DNA of 64,000 bases from Anaspis maculata (GCA_949128115.1 OX421966.1:68755416-68819415), one strand, 5' to 3'. Counted from the stretch's first letter, positions 22,901 through 33,432 are shown. The notes: generated by a model from the sequence alone, not told the origin. A program made the numbers and translations.

Positions 22901-25900
22901 ATACCTCTGGCCGTTTCAGAAATATCGCTTATCAAAGTTTCATACGAAACACACAAAACACCCTGTATTTTCGTAACCATTGGACAAAATAAAATTTCTT
23001 CAGTGGATCCTGACTCGCCTCGAAGTCCTCTATCTCCCATTAGCCTATGTAAGGTCACTCATGAATCACCCTGTATACGCGAATTTTTCAGGAAAATACA
23101 TTTTATAATGAATCTTGAACCGCTAATCCGGTTCTCTTGAAATTTGGCCTCGAATTTGGCCTACATGTTTTCTTGGTACAGGCCTGCGATCTACTCTCGG
23201 ATCTACTAAAAATAAATTAGTGAGTAAGTGAGAAATTAGGCGCAGTGAAAGAAACGCTTGCCTTCTTTTTCCACCCCTATTTTCTACGCCACTGGAAATT
23301 TTCTCCAAATTGAGCACATTTTCCAATTTCCGTTCAGGTTAGAGCAAAAAGTCACTCAAGTAAAATTTTGATCAGATACTTCGTTCTCGAGATGTTTCAG
23401 TTTGAACCAAGATTTAAACGTTTGAAAAACATCCCAGAAACATCAAAATCATAGAGCTACTGAATGTTTTTCAGTAGCTCAGTTGTCAGTTTGGGTGAAA
23501 TCTGTGATACATCGGCCAGAAAAACTTTTTTGAAACTTCGTAGACTTACATACTTAGTACCTACTTGATTTTTTTAATTTAAGAAATGAGAATTTGCTTC
23601 AAATCGCAAATTACCTGAAGGATAATGGCACTCAAACTACGAAACACGTTCACTCAATAACAAAAAAAAGTAGGTAGGTATCACTAGAAATCATGTGACA
23701 GATTACCATTTTTTCGGTTTTTCGATAAAAAAGAACTATTCCAATTCAAAAATAAACCCGATGTTCGTGTTCAGGGGGTCGAATCAGTTATAAAACATTT
23801 TTTTATAAGTAACAGAACGACGCTTATGTGGCCGGTTTGTCTGTCTGTCTGTCTGTCCGTGTAGAAATTAAGACGCCGTACTCCTTCTCGAGAATTGAAG
23901 CGAGAGCCTTGGAACTTTTTTCGATGGATAGCTGACGTCCCCAGAGGTGGCCAATGGGCACATTTTTGTTATCCATACACCGTTATCATTATTATCAAAA
24001 AACAGAGATCTCCTGTGCACTTCGAAGAAGTTGGACTTCTCTTCGGGAAATAAAGCGACAGCCCTTAAAAATTGAGCTTTATCCGATGGATAGCTTAGCA
24101 AATAGGCAGATTGGCTTTAATAATTCCGCCGCCATCTTGGCTGCCATATTGAAATCTCTTATTAGTGTACGATTTTCATGAAACTTGGAATGTACCTTTG
24201 TCTCGTATGATCAATTTTTATTTTCAAGCCAAATTTTATGATTCTGCCACCATCTTGGCCGCCATATTGAAGTCTCTTATTAGTGGAACGATTTTCATGA
24301 AACTTGGAACTTACTCTTGTCTAGTACGATCATTCTGATTTTCAAGCCGAATTTAATGATTCTGCTGAAATTTTGGCCGCCATATTGAAATTTTTTGCCC
24401 AAATAACGGTAGAACCCTAGTTAATTACTTAACATCTTGCGTTCACTAATCCTTCAAAAAGGAAGTGCGCTACTGAGCTTCATGCCCATGAGGCATATTC
24501 GCTTGTTCAAGTTCAACTTGTAACACCTGTATCTTCGTTGTTACGCATTTCTGAAATATACAGGATGTTACACTTTTTTCCAATATTTTAGGAGGTGGTA
24601 GAGCAAGCATCGAATAATTAGTTGACTTTCTCGGGAAAATTTCTATCCGAAACGCATTATAACGGAGATATAGGCTTTCAAAGTTGAGTTTTGAAAATGG
24701 TTTTTTGTCCTAAATCCAAATTTTGATCAAAGATACAAATAATAAGTTGCATTTATACAGTGGCGTAGATAGTCATTTATTTTGCTCTTCGTTAACCACG
24801 CCAGTGATTTTTCCCTTAATATTGTAATAATCAATATACATAATAAAAGTAAGTGCCAAATCTTTGTGCCGCTAAAACTCAGAAACGAGTACCGCTACGA
24901 TCAAGGGAGTTATATGGTATGGTAGCCCTTGGAAAAAAGGCCAAATCATGGCTCTTGCAAAAGATTAGCCTTTGCATCCAACGGGGAAATGCCACCAGCA
25001 TTTTGGGGACCGCCGACCGTCATTATTATTAATTTTTATTGTTATAACTTATTGTTTTTATTATATTATGGTAGCCCTATATCCCCCATCGATGAAGAAG
25101 GTTTCCGTTTTTACCCAAAGGGCGTGCTTTTGAAGATTTTTAGCTCTCTAGAAATGTCTAGAACAGTCCAGAACTTTCGAGAGTATTCGAGATCATTCAA
25201 CAACATTCCAGAATGTTTCGGTATGTTCTGGAATGTTCGGAAATAGTCTTCAACGTTCGAATAATAAAAAAAAGTGTACAGAGGTGCGTGCCGGAACTCA
25301 GAAACGAGTCCCAGTAGGATCAAAGAAGTTATATGGTGTGGTAGCCCTCTATGCCCCATCCATGAAGAAGGTTCTTGGTTTTCCTTGAAGGGCGGGTTTT
25401 TTTAAAGATAAAAAGGCTGGAACTTCCGCCCTCTAGAATGTCTAGAACAGTCCAGAACATCCGAAAGTATTCGAGATCAATCAACAACATTCCAGAATGT
25501 TCCGGTATGTTCTACAATATCCTGGAATAGCTTGGAACGGTCGGAAACATCCCGCAACATTCCAAATCATTGTGGAACATTCGAGATCATTCTACAACAT
25601 TCCAAAATGTTCCGGTATGTTCGGGAATGGTCGGGAATAGTTTGGGATGGTCGGGAATAGTTTAGGATGTTCGGAAACATCCCGTGATTATTCCACAATA
25701 TTCCAGAATGTTCGGGTATATCCGAGAATAGTCTGGAACGTTCTGAAACATTCCAATCCATTGTTGTACCTACATTCGAGATCGTTCCACAACATTTCAG
25801 ATTCCAGAATGTTCCGGTACGTTCTAGAATGTTCGAGAATAGTCTGGAACGTTCGAAAACATCCCGGAATATTCCAGATCATTGCGGAACATTCTAGATC

Positions 25901-28900
25901 ATTCTACAACATTCCAGAATGTTCAGGTATGTTCTGGAACGGTCGGGAATAGTCTGGAATGTTCCCAAACATTCCGAAATATTCCAGATCATTGTAGAGC
26001 ATTCAAAATCATTCCATAACAGTCCAAAATGTTTTGGTATGTTCTAAAATGGTCGGGATCATCTAGAACGTTCAAAAACATCCCGGAACATTCCAGATCA
26101 TTGTGGAACATTCGACATCATTCTATAACATTCCAGAATGTTCTGGAATTGTCGGGAATAGTCTGGAACGTTCTGGAACATTCCGAAATATTCCAATCCA
26201 TTGTGGTACCTACATTCGAGATCGTTCCACAACATTTCAGATTCCAGAATGTTCCGGTACGTTCTAGAATGTTTGAGAATAGTCTGGAACGTTCGAAAAC
26301 ATCCCGGAACATTCCAGAATGTTCCGGTATGTTCTGGAATGGTCGGGAAATACTGGAATGGTCGGGATCATCTAGAACGTTCAAAAACATCCCGGAACAT
26401 TCCAGATCTTTGTAGAGCATTCGTGATCATTTCACAACATTCCAGAATGTTTCGGTATGTTCGGGAGTAGTCTGAAACGTTCGAAAACATCCCAGAATGT
26501 TCCATTATGTTCTAGAATGATCGAAAATAGTCTGGAACGTTCGGAAACATCCTGGAACATTCCAGATCATTGTAGAACATTCGAGATCATTCTATAACAC
26601 TCCAGAATGTTCTGGAATTATCGGGAATAGTCTGGAACGTTCTGGAACATTCCGAAACATTCCAATCTATTGTGGTACCTACATTCGAGATCGTTCCACA
26701 ACATTTCAGATTCCAGAATGTTTCGGTACGTTCTAGAATGTTCGAGAATAGTCTGGAACGTTCGGAAATATCCCGGAACATTCCAGATCATTACGGAACG
26801 TTCTAGATCATTCTACAACATTCCAGAATGTTCTGGTATGTTCTGGAATGGTCGGGAATAGTCTGGAATGTTCGGAAACATCCCGAAATATACCAGATCA
26901 TTGTAGAGCATTCAAAATCATTCCATAACAGTCCAAAATGTTTTGGTGTGTTCTAAAATGGTCGGGATCATCTAGAACGTTCAAAAACATCCCAGAATGT
27001 TCCATTATGTTCTAGAATGATCGAAAATAGTCTGGAACGTTCGGAAACATCCTTGAACATTCCAGATCATTGTGGAACATTCGAGATCATTCTATAACAT
27101 TCCAGAATGTTCTATAATTGTCGGGAATAGTCTGAAATTCCCGAAAACATCCCGGATCATTCCAGATCACTGTGGAACATTCCAGAACACCCTTGAAAGT
27201 TCCTGCAACATTGTGGACCATTCTAAGCCTTTTTGATGTGGAGCCACCTATTAGTAAAGGTGCAGTACAGAATAAGTACAGAATATTCGAGAGTATTCAA
27301 GATCATTCCACAACATTCCAGAATGTTCCCGTATGTTCTGGAATGTTTGGGAATTGTCTGGAACGTTCAAAAACATCTCGAAACATTCTAGATCATTGTG
27401 GAACATTCTAGGACACTCTTGAAAGTTTCTGGAACATTATGAACTATTCGAAGCCTTTTTGGTGTGGGGCCACCTATTGGTAGAGGTGCAGTACAGAATA
27501 TTCGAGAGTATTCGAGATCATTCCACAACATTCCAGAACGTTCCGGTATATTCTGGAATATTCAGGAATAGTCTGGAACGTTCGGCCAGGAACATTCCAG
27601 AACACTCTCGAATGTTGTGGATTCTGGAAAGTTGTGATCCATTCGAAACTTTCTTTTGGTTTGAGTGGGGATACCCATTAGTAGGGGTGTATAAAGCAGG
27701 ATCCGTCGTGGTTTTGAACACCTGTTTCTTGCCAGTTGTTAATGAAAAGTTGATATGATATACATTTTACACAATGCCCAACGTGGAAGAGGAAATCTTG
27801 CCAGTTCTGTAGCAAGATGGCAAAAAAAAAAACGAGCAGCGAAAACATGAAAAAGTCGAAGAGCGCGAAGTACGGTAGATGTTCCCAACGAATAAGTAGA
27901 ATGTGCACCGTTAGATGCAGAGCAGTCACTCATGAAAATATCACCCTACGAGAAGCGCGAGCGAACGAGGACTAGGTTTCGCTCAGGGGCCGTATAACAC
28001 CCTGTATTTTATCAAGAAAGTTCACTTATTTTTTTGTTTTTTCTTCACCTTCTGAAGTTTGGTAGATTAAACCGGAAACACCCGATTCAGTTCAAACTGA
28101 AGAAACTTTAATGGTAGATTCTTTTAGCCGTCCTGATTCAGAACAATCTACAGGTTGGTCCAAGGTTTGGTAGGCAAATTTCGTAGGTCGATAGGGGGAT
28201 AAAAAAAGTGAACTCGCTCAAGGAGGTATAAATCCAAAATGCATAATTACAAAGTTACAGACTCTCAAAGTTGATGATAGAAAAAAGGCTTTTCATCACT
28301 AACTGAGGGAATGAAAATTTTAATTTCGAAAATTTCAGTGCTAAAAAATGCGGCTTTTTGGCTCTTTGAAATTACAAAATACTTTTTTTCCAGACAGAAC
28401 GCTCGTGTTTTTTCAGATTTCAATTTTCAGGTTGTTGAATTCGACGTTTTGAGGGTGTTTCTAAATCCTCCAGTCTCCACACTTGAATTTTAAATTGATC
28501 GTAGAATCTAAAAATTACATAAATTTTTCGAAATGTCCAGTGGTGTAAAAAGTTCAAGGTCAAAAGGCGAAATCCTCCAATAGCTACACCACTGAATCGT
28601 TTTGACAGAATTTTTTTGAGCAATCAGTGGGGACGTGTTCCAAAACCATTCATGCAGAGCTAGAGTAAAATCGATCAAGCGGTTCAAAAATTATTGGAAA
28701 AAAACTTGTTTCCTTACCAACTTTTGAGGGCCCATAACTTTGTTATTAGCATTTTACAAAATATATACTTTCTGGTGTGAGTTCACTTCTTTTTTTTTAA
28801 CCTGTAATGTTTATATTTGTCTCTTATTTTCTAAAAAAAAGAAAAGTATAAGGCGCCTCCACCATGTCAGAGACAAGAGACAAGGTCGCAACTGACCATT

Positions 28901-31900
28901 GATCTATTGAACTGAATTTTTGCTACCAACACCTGAACCACCCTGTATACTATATGCCTCCATCTCGCTTCCTAAAAATAATAAAGGATGTTAGATTAAC
29001 AAAAAAAAACAATGCCTTGCAAAAAAGCCCTAGGTATTGTATCAGGGCATTTCGAAAAATCGAAAAAATTGTGTGACACCCTGTATAGGGACATGAGATA
29101 GATACGAATAATATGTGCTTTCTTTTAACAACCTAAACTAAGTATTCTGACCTAAGTTGTTAGTAGTATCTCACTTTCGCGCATGTGATTTCTCGCTTTT
29201 TTTCTCTCTAACTTAGATCAGTGACTTTTGAGGTAAAAGGAAAGCACCTAATGTATTTAAAACTATAGAGAAAATCGCGTAAAAAATATTTTGTTCATTG
29301 AATTGTTCCGAAGGGAAACCCTTCAGGGTGGGGTAGAGTTTATGCTGCAGAAGAGCTCTACCTACCACGAGTCCGTAGGACGAGTTTTGTTGGCAAAATG
29401 TTATACTTATAAAAATGCTTATGAAAACCCGATGAAAACCGTATTGGACTAAACTACTGATGGTAAACGGGTAGCCAATTTGACAAGTTTGGTGATTTTT
29501 TTTTTTGGAATGCTGGCTTGTATGTAAGTAACAATGCACCTGCCAGCGAGTGGAGTCAGATTTGATAAGAATGTTAGTACGTTTGGACCAAGACCAATTA
29601 TTTCAGTCTTATCAAACCACGTATACCTACAACAAAAAATGAATTATACAAGTTATAATGATCAAGGAAAATTTTGATAGTCTTACAGCCAGTTCCACCA
29701 AAATTTTATGAGCAAAGTTGTCATGCAGCAGTCACTAGCATGGTCGATTTCTTAGTATGAACGCAATAAAGTCAATTCGCTCGTGAGACTGGTAGAACTG
29801 GCTATGAGAACGTTAAACTGAATGATTAGTTAGTTTCTAATGTTCAATTCACAATTTCAGATGTAACAGAGTCAAAGCAGTGTGGCTACCAGACAGAAAC
29901 TTGGCAAAAGTCACCAAAGCTTCAGGAGCAACTCTGGGAAATTTCGGTTATCAGGACAGGACCGGCAAATATCTCTACCCAGAAGAAACGCTTTTCTTGC
30001 TTGAAAATGTAAGTTGTTTTTTTTGTATTCTTTATAATGTACTAGGTAGCTAGAGTGCGTTCGATTTGAGAAGAGCACATTTACCATCCACATCTGACCG
30101 TGACATGCTCACCAGTGGCATATTACTTGCGTTCTGGAATGAGGCATTTCAGACAATCATCAACATCATCTGTCCTAAATTTGAACATCATATCTTGTCT
30201 GGACTTATTTTCTCCTGCAAAATTTTGTTTTGTGTGCTATTTCTGAAAGTGGACGAACTCTTTTGTCACACATATCTTTAAACTTTCACAGGACACTCAC
30301 TCCGACACACTAACATCAATCATTTTTCAACTCCGTTTTCCAGTGTAACTTTTTTTTCAGGTAAATTGGAAGCATTGGAGCATGATTTGATTTTTTCAAA
30401 TTTCAGAATTATTGTCTTCACGATGTTTACTCCAAATTTTGAACCCTAAAATCAATTTTTAACAAAAAAATTGAATAAAATTGAATATTTTCGTAACTTT
30501 AAGAAGCTAAAAGCTGTTACAAGTATAGTCACAATTTGTATTGAAATACAAACAAAATTTGATCTTGCCTACATCGATTTGTTTTCGGAGAAGCCCACCC
30601 ATGACTTGGACACCCAAGTCTTATAAGTAATTCTACTTATATTGTGTATTTGCCTATTACGTACAATGTCTAGCACCTACCTCGTTCACTTGCGCTGCCC
30701 TACTCGCATAATCGGTTCACCCACGTTCACTCGCAGGCAAGGGAACAATTCTCCCTTTTTGGACCGGTCGGACAGGCCCGATCCGTTCGACTCCACTGCA
30801 CTTGATGAGACTCAACCCGTAAGTTCCCGTCACACTCATTGCGTGTTGCTTTTACTAGCGAGTGGCGACCGCTTCTTCGCGGGGAGAAGGCCGACCTCAA
30901 ACCATACTTGTGACAAAGCTCAACTTCCAAAAAGTAAACACAGAGGTGGAAAGTGCTCGTCAAGGCCTTTTCTGGGAGGTGCCACATTACACACTTCCAT
31001 CCACTTTGTAATTGAATGGCTCCGATTTTGTCTTTTTTCACAAATTCGAAAACGTAATGAAATTTCAGCATTACGTACTCCAGTTGAAACTCGTTTTCGG
31101 CTTAAGCGACATCTAACTTCATACTTTTTACTACTTTTTATTTCAAGTTCTAGTGATCACCTGTTTAATTCGTCAATTTCGTTCCAGAACAAGCTGGAGC
31201 TGTCCAACTTGGAAGACGTGACGCTGAGCATACAGGAAAGCTATGCACTGGTGATGAAGTGCCCCGGCTTCAGCTTCGTGGAGTACTGCACGTACAGGAA
31301 CCTCGCCCATCAGGGCTTCAAAATCACCAGAGAAATGAAACCGGGCAGCAGCTATTACGATTTCACCGTAAAAAAACGCAAGGGAAGCGAGGTCGAACCG
31401 GAAGAGCCCGCATTGACGCAGCAAGAGGCGCACTGTTCCAAGGTGCTGCGTCTGGAGGAGCAGTCGAACTCGGGAGACGGGAGCGTTTTCGAAGCCCTGC
31501 GGCAGAACGGACCCCAGCAGGTGCTCGAATCGTCGACGAGCGACTCGAGCACCTCCAATCCCGAATATTTCGCCTACATGGCCGGGGCTAGCAGCAACCA
31601 GGCGGCCGGCAGGCCCGGACCGGATTTTAATTTATTTATTAGGTAATGCGTGCGTACCATATGCGTGAGATTATGAGGATGATGTATAAATTATTTTAAT
31701 ATTAAACCAATACTACTAATAATGACACAGTGAATGAATAAAGAGCTTGTTGGAACAATCTGGTTTCTTTTGTTTTGTAGACAAGGACAGGACGTGGAAT
31801 TCGGAAGGAGTAGAGAAAAGGACGTGTACGCCGTCAACCCCAACGGTTCCAAGGTTTCGTTTTTCAGATTCGTCACCGTAAACATACCGGGCAATTACTG

Positions 31901-31901
31901 A
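13313..31901 (+). CDS. TSEN54: tRNA-splicing endonuclease subunit Sen54, five exons, 301 aa
   Basis: A structural subunit of the nuclear TSEN complex that cuts introns from precursor tRNAs. Exons: 13313-13342, 13447-13598, 29861-30008, 31188-31642 and 31781-31901. All junctions are GT-AG and phases agree. Exon 2 ends EHVDRR and joins CNRVKAVWLPDRNL. Then come GNFGYQDRTGKYLYPEETLFLLEN and LSIQESYALVM, followed by FVEYCTYRNLAHQGFKI, the N-terminal Sen54 domain with the conserved G-x-YL-x-PEE-x-LFLLE core. The C-terminal part includes PGPDFNLFIR and ends VSFFRFVTVNIPGNY. At 301 aa it is shorter than the human protein (526 aa), mostly in the variable middle. Intron 2 is 16.3 kb and full of transposons plus the heat-shock-element array. 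AATAAA repeats at 32049-32064 fit polyadenylation. Sen54 has no catalytic triad, and none is expected. Confidence 0.9.
13906..15361. mobile_element. Foldback element, 1.46 kb, in TSEN54 intron 2
   Basis: It is near-complete palindrome: arms of about 700 bp (13906-14606 and 14680-15361) around a 75-bp loop. Both ends read 'tagttgcagcggtacgc'. 'gaccaccaccg'-type GC-rich words ('caccactccgcccaagagca') lie next to the loop. No open frame is recognised. It would form a long hairpin in the TSEN54 primary transcript. Confidence 0.8.
15586..16310. mobile_element. Inverted-repeat element with CAGGGTG-type ends, TA flanks
   Basis: The left end is 'CAGGGTGTTCACGTTAAGAT' and the inverted right end is 'CAGGAGTTGTTCACGTTAAG'. 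Both are bordered by TA, as in Tc1/mariner-type elements. A smaller element (15972-16091) is nested within. No transposase is seen. Confidence 0.65.
15972..16091. mobile_element. Nested 120-bp palindromic MITE, TA flanks
   Basis: It begins CCGTATGATCAAAAACTTTC and ends with the inverse. The ends match for about 45 bp, leaving a small loop, and TA lies on both sides. Probably Tc1/mariner-type by its TA duplication. Confidence 0.7.
16490..17068. mobile_element. Foldback element, about 580 bp
   Basis: Arms of about 260-290 bp are inverted copies: 'ggaacgtttcgaag' near 16647 answers 'gaaacgttcctgcg' near 16902, and 'atttcgaaaatttgtaac' answers 'ttactaatttttgaaat'. The left end is 'CAGGTGTTCCAACGATGGTA'. 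No coding capacity. Confidence 0.7.
17793..19261. mobile_element. Foldback element with CAGGGTGGTG ends inside the transposase, 1.47 kb
   Basis: The left end CAGGGTGGTGAAAATTTCGA and the right end are exact inverses, each bordered by TA (17791-17792 and 19262-19263). Arms of about 640 bp meet near 18440. The right arm carries a 139-bp Harbinger-type insertion that the left arm lacks. No transposase of its own is present. The open frames at 18351-18565 on both strands are palindrome artefacts. Confidence 0.85.
18584..18722. mobile_element. PIF-Harbinger-type MITE nested in a foldback arm, 139 bp
   Basis: The ends are (c/g)GGCTCGATACCAAGT and its inverse. TTA flanks it at 18581-18583 and 18723-18725. 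The intact opposite arm preserves the uninterrupted target (aagttagatacgtc), so both the boundaries and the 3-bp duplication are directly proven. Confidence 0.88.
19794..21501. mobile_element. Insertion with ACTTTCCCGGC inverted ends, 1.7 kb
   Basis: The 11-bp ends ACTTTCCCGGC (19794) and its inverse (21491-21501) border the segment. It separates the N-terminal and middle parts of the transposase pseudogene. It contains a GT microsatellite and no recognised gene. The superfamily is not assigned. The short ends make the exact borders uncertain. Confidence 0.5.
19922..19999. repeat. GT/GTAT microsatellite
   Basis: 'tgtctgtctg' is followed by long (TG)n with occasional TA, about 70 bp. The cysteine-valine or histidine-threonine open frames across it are artefacts. 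Confidence 0.9.
21901..23073. mobile_element. Foldback element with CAGRGTGATTCATG ends, 1.17 kb
   Basis: The ends CAGAGTGATTCATGAGTGAC (left) and the inverse of CAGGGTGATTCATGAGTGAC (right) are bordered by TA at 21899-21900 and 23074-23075. The two arms remain complementary to the centre near 22470. The left border is itself next to 'attacagggtgttcccggtttactctgcc' (about 21840), part of another repeat whose relative lies near 27995-28085. Paired open frames on both strands reflect symmetry only. Confidence 0.85.
23080..24100. other. TSEN54 intronic sequence, CTGT run
   Basis: No gene is supported. A (CTGT)n run lies at 23839-23858, followed by text resembling other dispersed repeats. The rest is unremarkable AT-rich DNA. 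Confidence 0.4.
24118..24392. repeat. Tandem repeat, about 118 bp unit, 2.3 copies
   Basis: 'gccatcttggctgccatattgaa' near 24131 recurs as 'accatcttggccgccatattgaa' near 24250 and 'aattttggccgccatattgaa' near 24369. Between them 'cgattttcatgaaacttgga' repeats. The 'ggccgccatattg' word also occurs inside the foldback arms at 18123 and 18932. Confidence 0.7.
24876..25432. repeat. Flanking module of the 10-bp array, duplicated
   Basis: A non-periodic segment, 'aactcagaaacgagtaccgctacgat...ttatatggtatggtagccct', at about 24876-25140 recurs at about 25293-25432 ('ggaactcagaaacgagtcccagtaggat...ttatatggtgtggtagccct'). Each copy ends 'ctctagaa.tgtctagaacagtccagaac' and runs straight into the 10-bp array. 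So the array and its leader were duplicated together. Confidence 0.75.
25141..27690. repeat. 10-bp-period array of heat-shock-element modules
   Basis: A satellite-like array with a 10-bp basic unit TTCnnGAAnn and a higher-order unit of about 110 bp. The register holds for dozens of consecutive units with rare one-base slips. TTCnnGAAnnTTC or its partner phase is exactly the HSF1-type heat-shock element. By eye I find 20 perfect sites of three or more boxes. Seven have four boxes: 25822-25839, 26131-26148, 26166-26183, 26307-26324, 26635-26652, 26731-26748 and 27551-27568. The right part is broken by two spacers (near 27220-27285 and 27440-27505) containing 'ccacctattgg.agaggtgcagtacagaata'. 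It lies in TSEN54 intron 2. Open frames here read the same 10-residue peptide in every frame (10 bp x 3) and are not genes. Confidence 0.9.
27691..29117. other. TSEN54 intronic sequence with repeat debris
   Basis: No exon is supported. 'aacaccctgtattttatcaag' (27999) followed by 'tgaagtttggtagattaaaccggaaacaccc' is a relative of the repeat left of 21899. Further 'accctgtata' ends occur near 28941 and 29084, suggesting degraded inverted-repeat elements. Confidence 0.45.
29118..29253. mobile_element. MITE with GTGCTTTCYTTTAC ends (copy 1)
   Basis: The left end 'gtgctttcttttaac' and the right end 'gtaaaaggaaagcac' are inverse. The interior ('ctaacttagatcagt', 'tttcgcgcatgtgattt') matches the element at 63271-63415 in inverted orientation. 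Non-coding. Confidence 0.7.
29687..29803. mobile_element. Small MITE with AGCCAGTTCYACCA ends
   Basis: Inverted ends 'agccagttccaccaaaattt' and '...gactggtagaactggct' enclose 117 bp. It shares 'gttccaccaaaatttta.gagca' with the element at 40034-40178. It lies only 57 bp upstream of TSEN54 exon 3, so it borders that acceptor's branch-point region. Confidence 0.6.
30009..31187. other. TSEN54 intron 3
   Basis: Intron between the exons ending LLEN and starting NKLELS. The open frame that starts at 30642 and runs into exon 4 is intron read-through: its first 180 residues have no family resemblance and a TTCCAG acceptor sits at the exon border. No transposon recognised. Confidence 0.6.
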
Positions 31902-32206
31902 ATGTTTTATAAATTTTTATTCTTTGGTACAAATCCTTTGGTTACTATACATGCTAGACATGAAGAAAATGCAACGAATGCACAATAATGGAAATCAATG
32001 TATGTATAAATATTTGTACGTTTCACTGCACCCTGTAACAAACAACACAATAAATAAATAAATAAACACTAAATAAAAACAAACACGAAACCCACGTGTG
32101 TGTCAGTGTTCTTCCTAGAATAATTATTGGAAGGATATGGTGTTTTAAACATTCCACTACCAAAGAGGGCGCTGCATGGCGTTGCTATGGAAAATCTAGT
32201 AGCGTT

Positions 32207-32348
32207 CAGCGGCGTTGTCATGACAACAGCGGCGTTGCCATGACAACAGCGGCTTCGCCATGACAACAGCGGCTTCGCCATGACAACAGCGGCATCGTCA
32301 CGACAACAGCGGCATCGTCACGACAACAGCGGCATCGTCACGACAACA
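32207..32348. repeat. 20-bp tandem repeat, seven copies
   Basis: Unit CAGCGGCRTYGYCAYGACAA in seven consecutive copies, with the 5' copies reading 'cgttgtcatgacaa' and the 3' copies 'catcgtcacgacaa'. It lies about 300 bp beyond the TSEN54 stop codon. Any encoded peptide is repetitive and unsupported. Confidence 0.9.
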
Positions 32349-32642
32349 ACAGATATACCGCGTCCACAGACTGCCACGGAAACGCTTGAAGCCCCCCCAA
32401 CTACGATTAAGTACGATTTTTAAAGCTTTGCAATCCTTGCAGAGGTATACAGTTTCTTCATAGAGAATTGAAAATTGACTGGTTTCTGTGCGCACTGGGC
32501 ACTGCGTGTATAGGTACTCAGTAAAAAAAAACTGAACGCTCACGTATATTGGAAAAGCTCATGTGCATAACTCTGAATAAAACGTTTCGCTGTCTCTGCA
32601 ATAATAATGGTAATAGTGCGGGCGCTAAGAGCCAAAATCGGG

Positions 32643-33311
32643 ATGAACCTTGCAAATGGTGATGAAAGCATGAAATTCGGTAGGTACACATACTCAAGAG
32701 TGAGCCCCTCTTTCAGATAAGAGGTGAAGCCACGCCGAATTTTCACCGGAATGGGGCTCAGGGGGCTCCTGAAAGTTGGAGGTGCTAGAAATACCAAACC
32801 GCTCATCAGTATCGTTTTATTGGTTAAAGAGGAAACTTATGAATATATCGTAAACATTGACGGTGTTTATTGCCTTGTCCCGGGAATTTTTCAACATGAA
32901 AAAAAATTAGTTCTTCGGCAGATCAAAAAAATTGGATTTATTTTATTTCCACCTACAAAGAATCAATTAAGAGATGTGCAACACGTTGATTCCTGCGAAT
33001 TCGCATCCACCGAATTCGTTTGTGGAGTCAAAATTCTCATGGTGTATCTTCTTGAAGAGGAGCATTCGGGGCATTCCAAAGAGTAAGCAATTTTTAACAC
33101 TAAGTTCAAACAGAATTTTTTCAATGTTTTGAATCGATGTTACTAATATTTCTCCCAGCAAAACATACCCTGAACCGTTCTTTGGAAGTACCGCGTGCGA
33201 TTGAACGTGCAGTGAGTCCTGGTTCGGCGTGGCTTCACCTATCTAAAAGAGGGGCTCACTCTGAGTATGTGTACCGAATTTCATGCTTTCATCACCATCT
33301 GCAAGCTTCAT
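32643..33311. mobile_element. Inverted-repeat element with about 120-bp ends
   Basis: 'gcaaatggtgatgaaagcat' at the left and its inverse at the right ('atgctttcatcaccatctgc') start arms that continue through 'ggtacacatactc.agagtgagcccctctttcagata' to about 32750. The central 450 bp is unique and holds a 120-codon open frame (32724-33086) with no recognised family. Confidence 0.7.
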
Positions 33312-33432
33312 TCACCTAGTGTCCCCACTATAAGTATAAGTATGAGAACGTTGCCTAGTTGAAATATCAACTCAGAATGCCATCCTAGTTGGGTCATTGT
33401 ACTGGTCGCCCGATAGTCAGAGCGTCGCCTGG

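Noticed and set aside
25647..26861. Several 60-128-codon open frames (e.g. 26029-26415) that look like a repetitive F-x-N-I-P-E-H-S-R protein
   Set aside because: A 10-bp repeat gives the same 10-residue peptide in every frame and strand; the frames are a by-product of the array, with no start context or splice signals.
30642..31646. 334-codon open frame covering TSEN54 exon 4
   Set aside because: The first 180 residues are intron translation; a clear acceptor at 31187 and phase with exon 3 define the real exon.
32207..32348. CRISPR-like array of 20-bp repeats
   Set aside because: Units are directly abutting with no spacers, in a eukaryotic context; it is a minisatellite.
32724..33086. 120-codon frame inside the inverted-repeat element
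   Set aside because: No recognised transposase motif; starts inside the terminal repeat and is probably chance.
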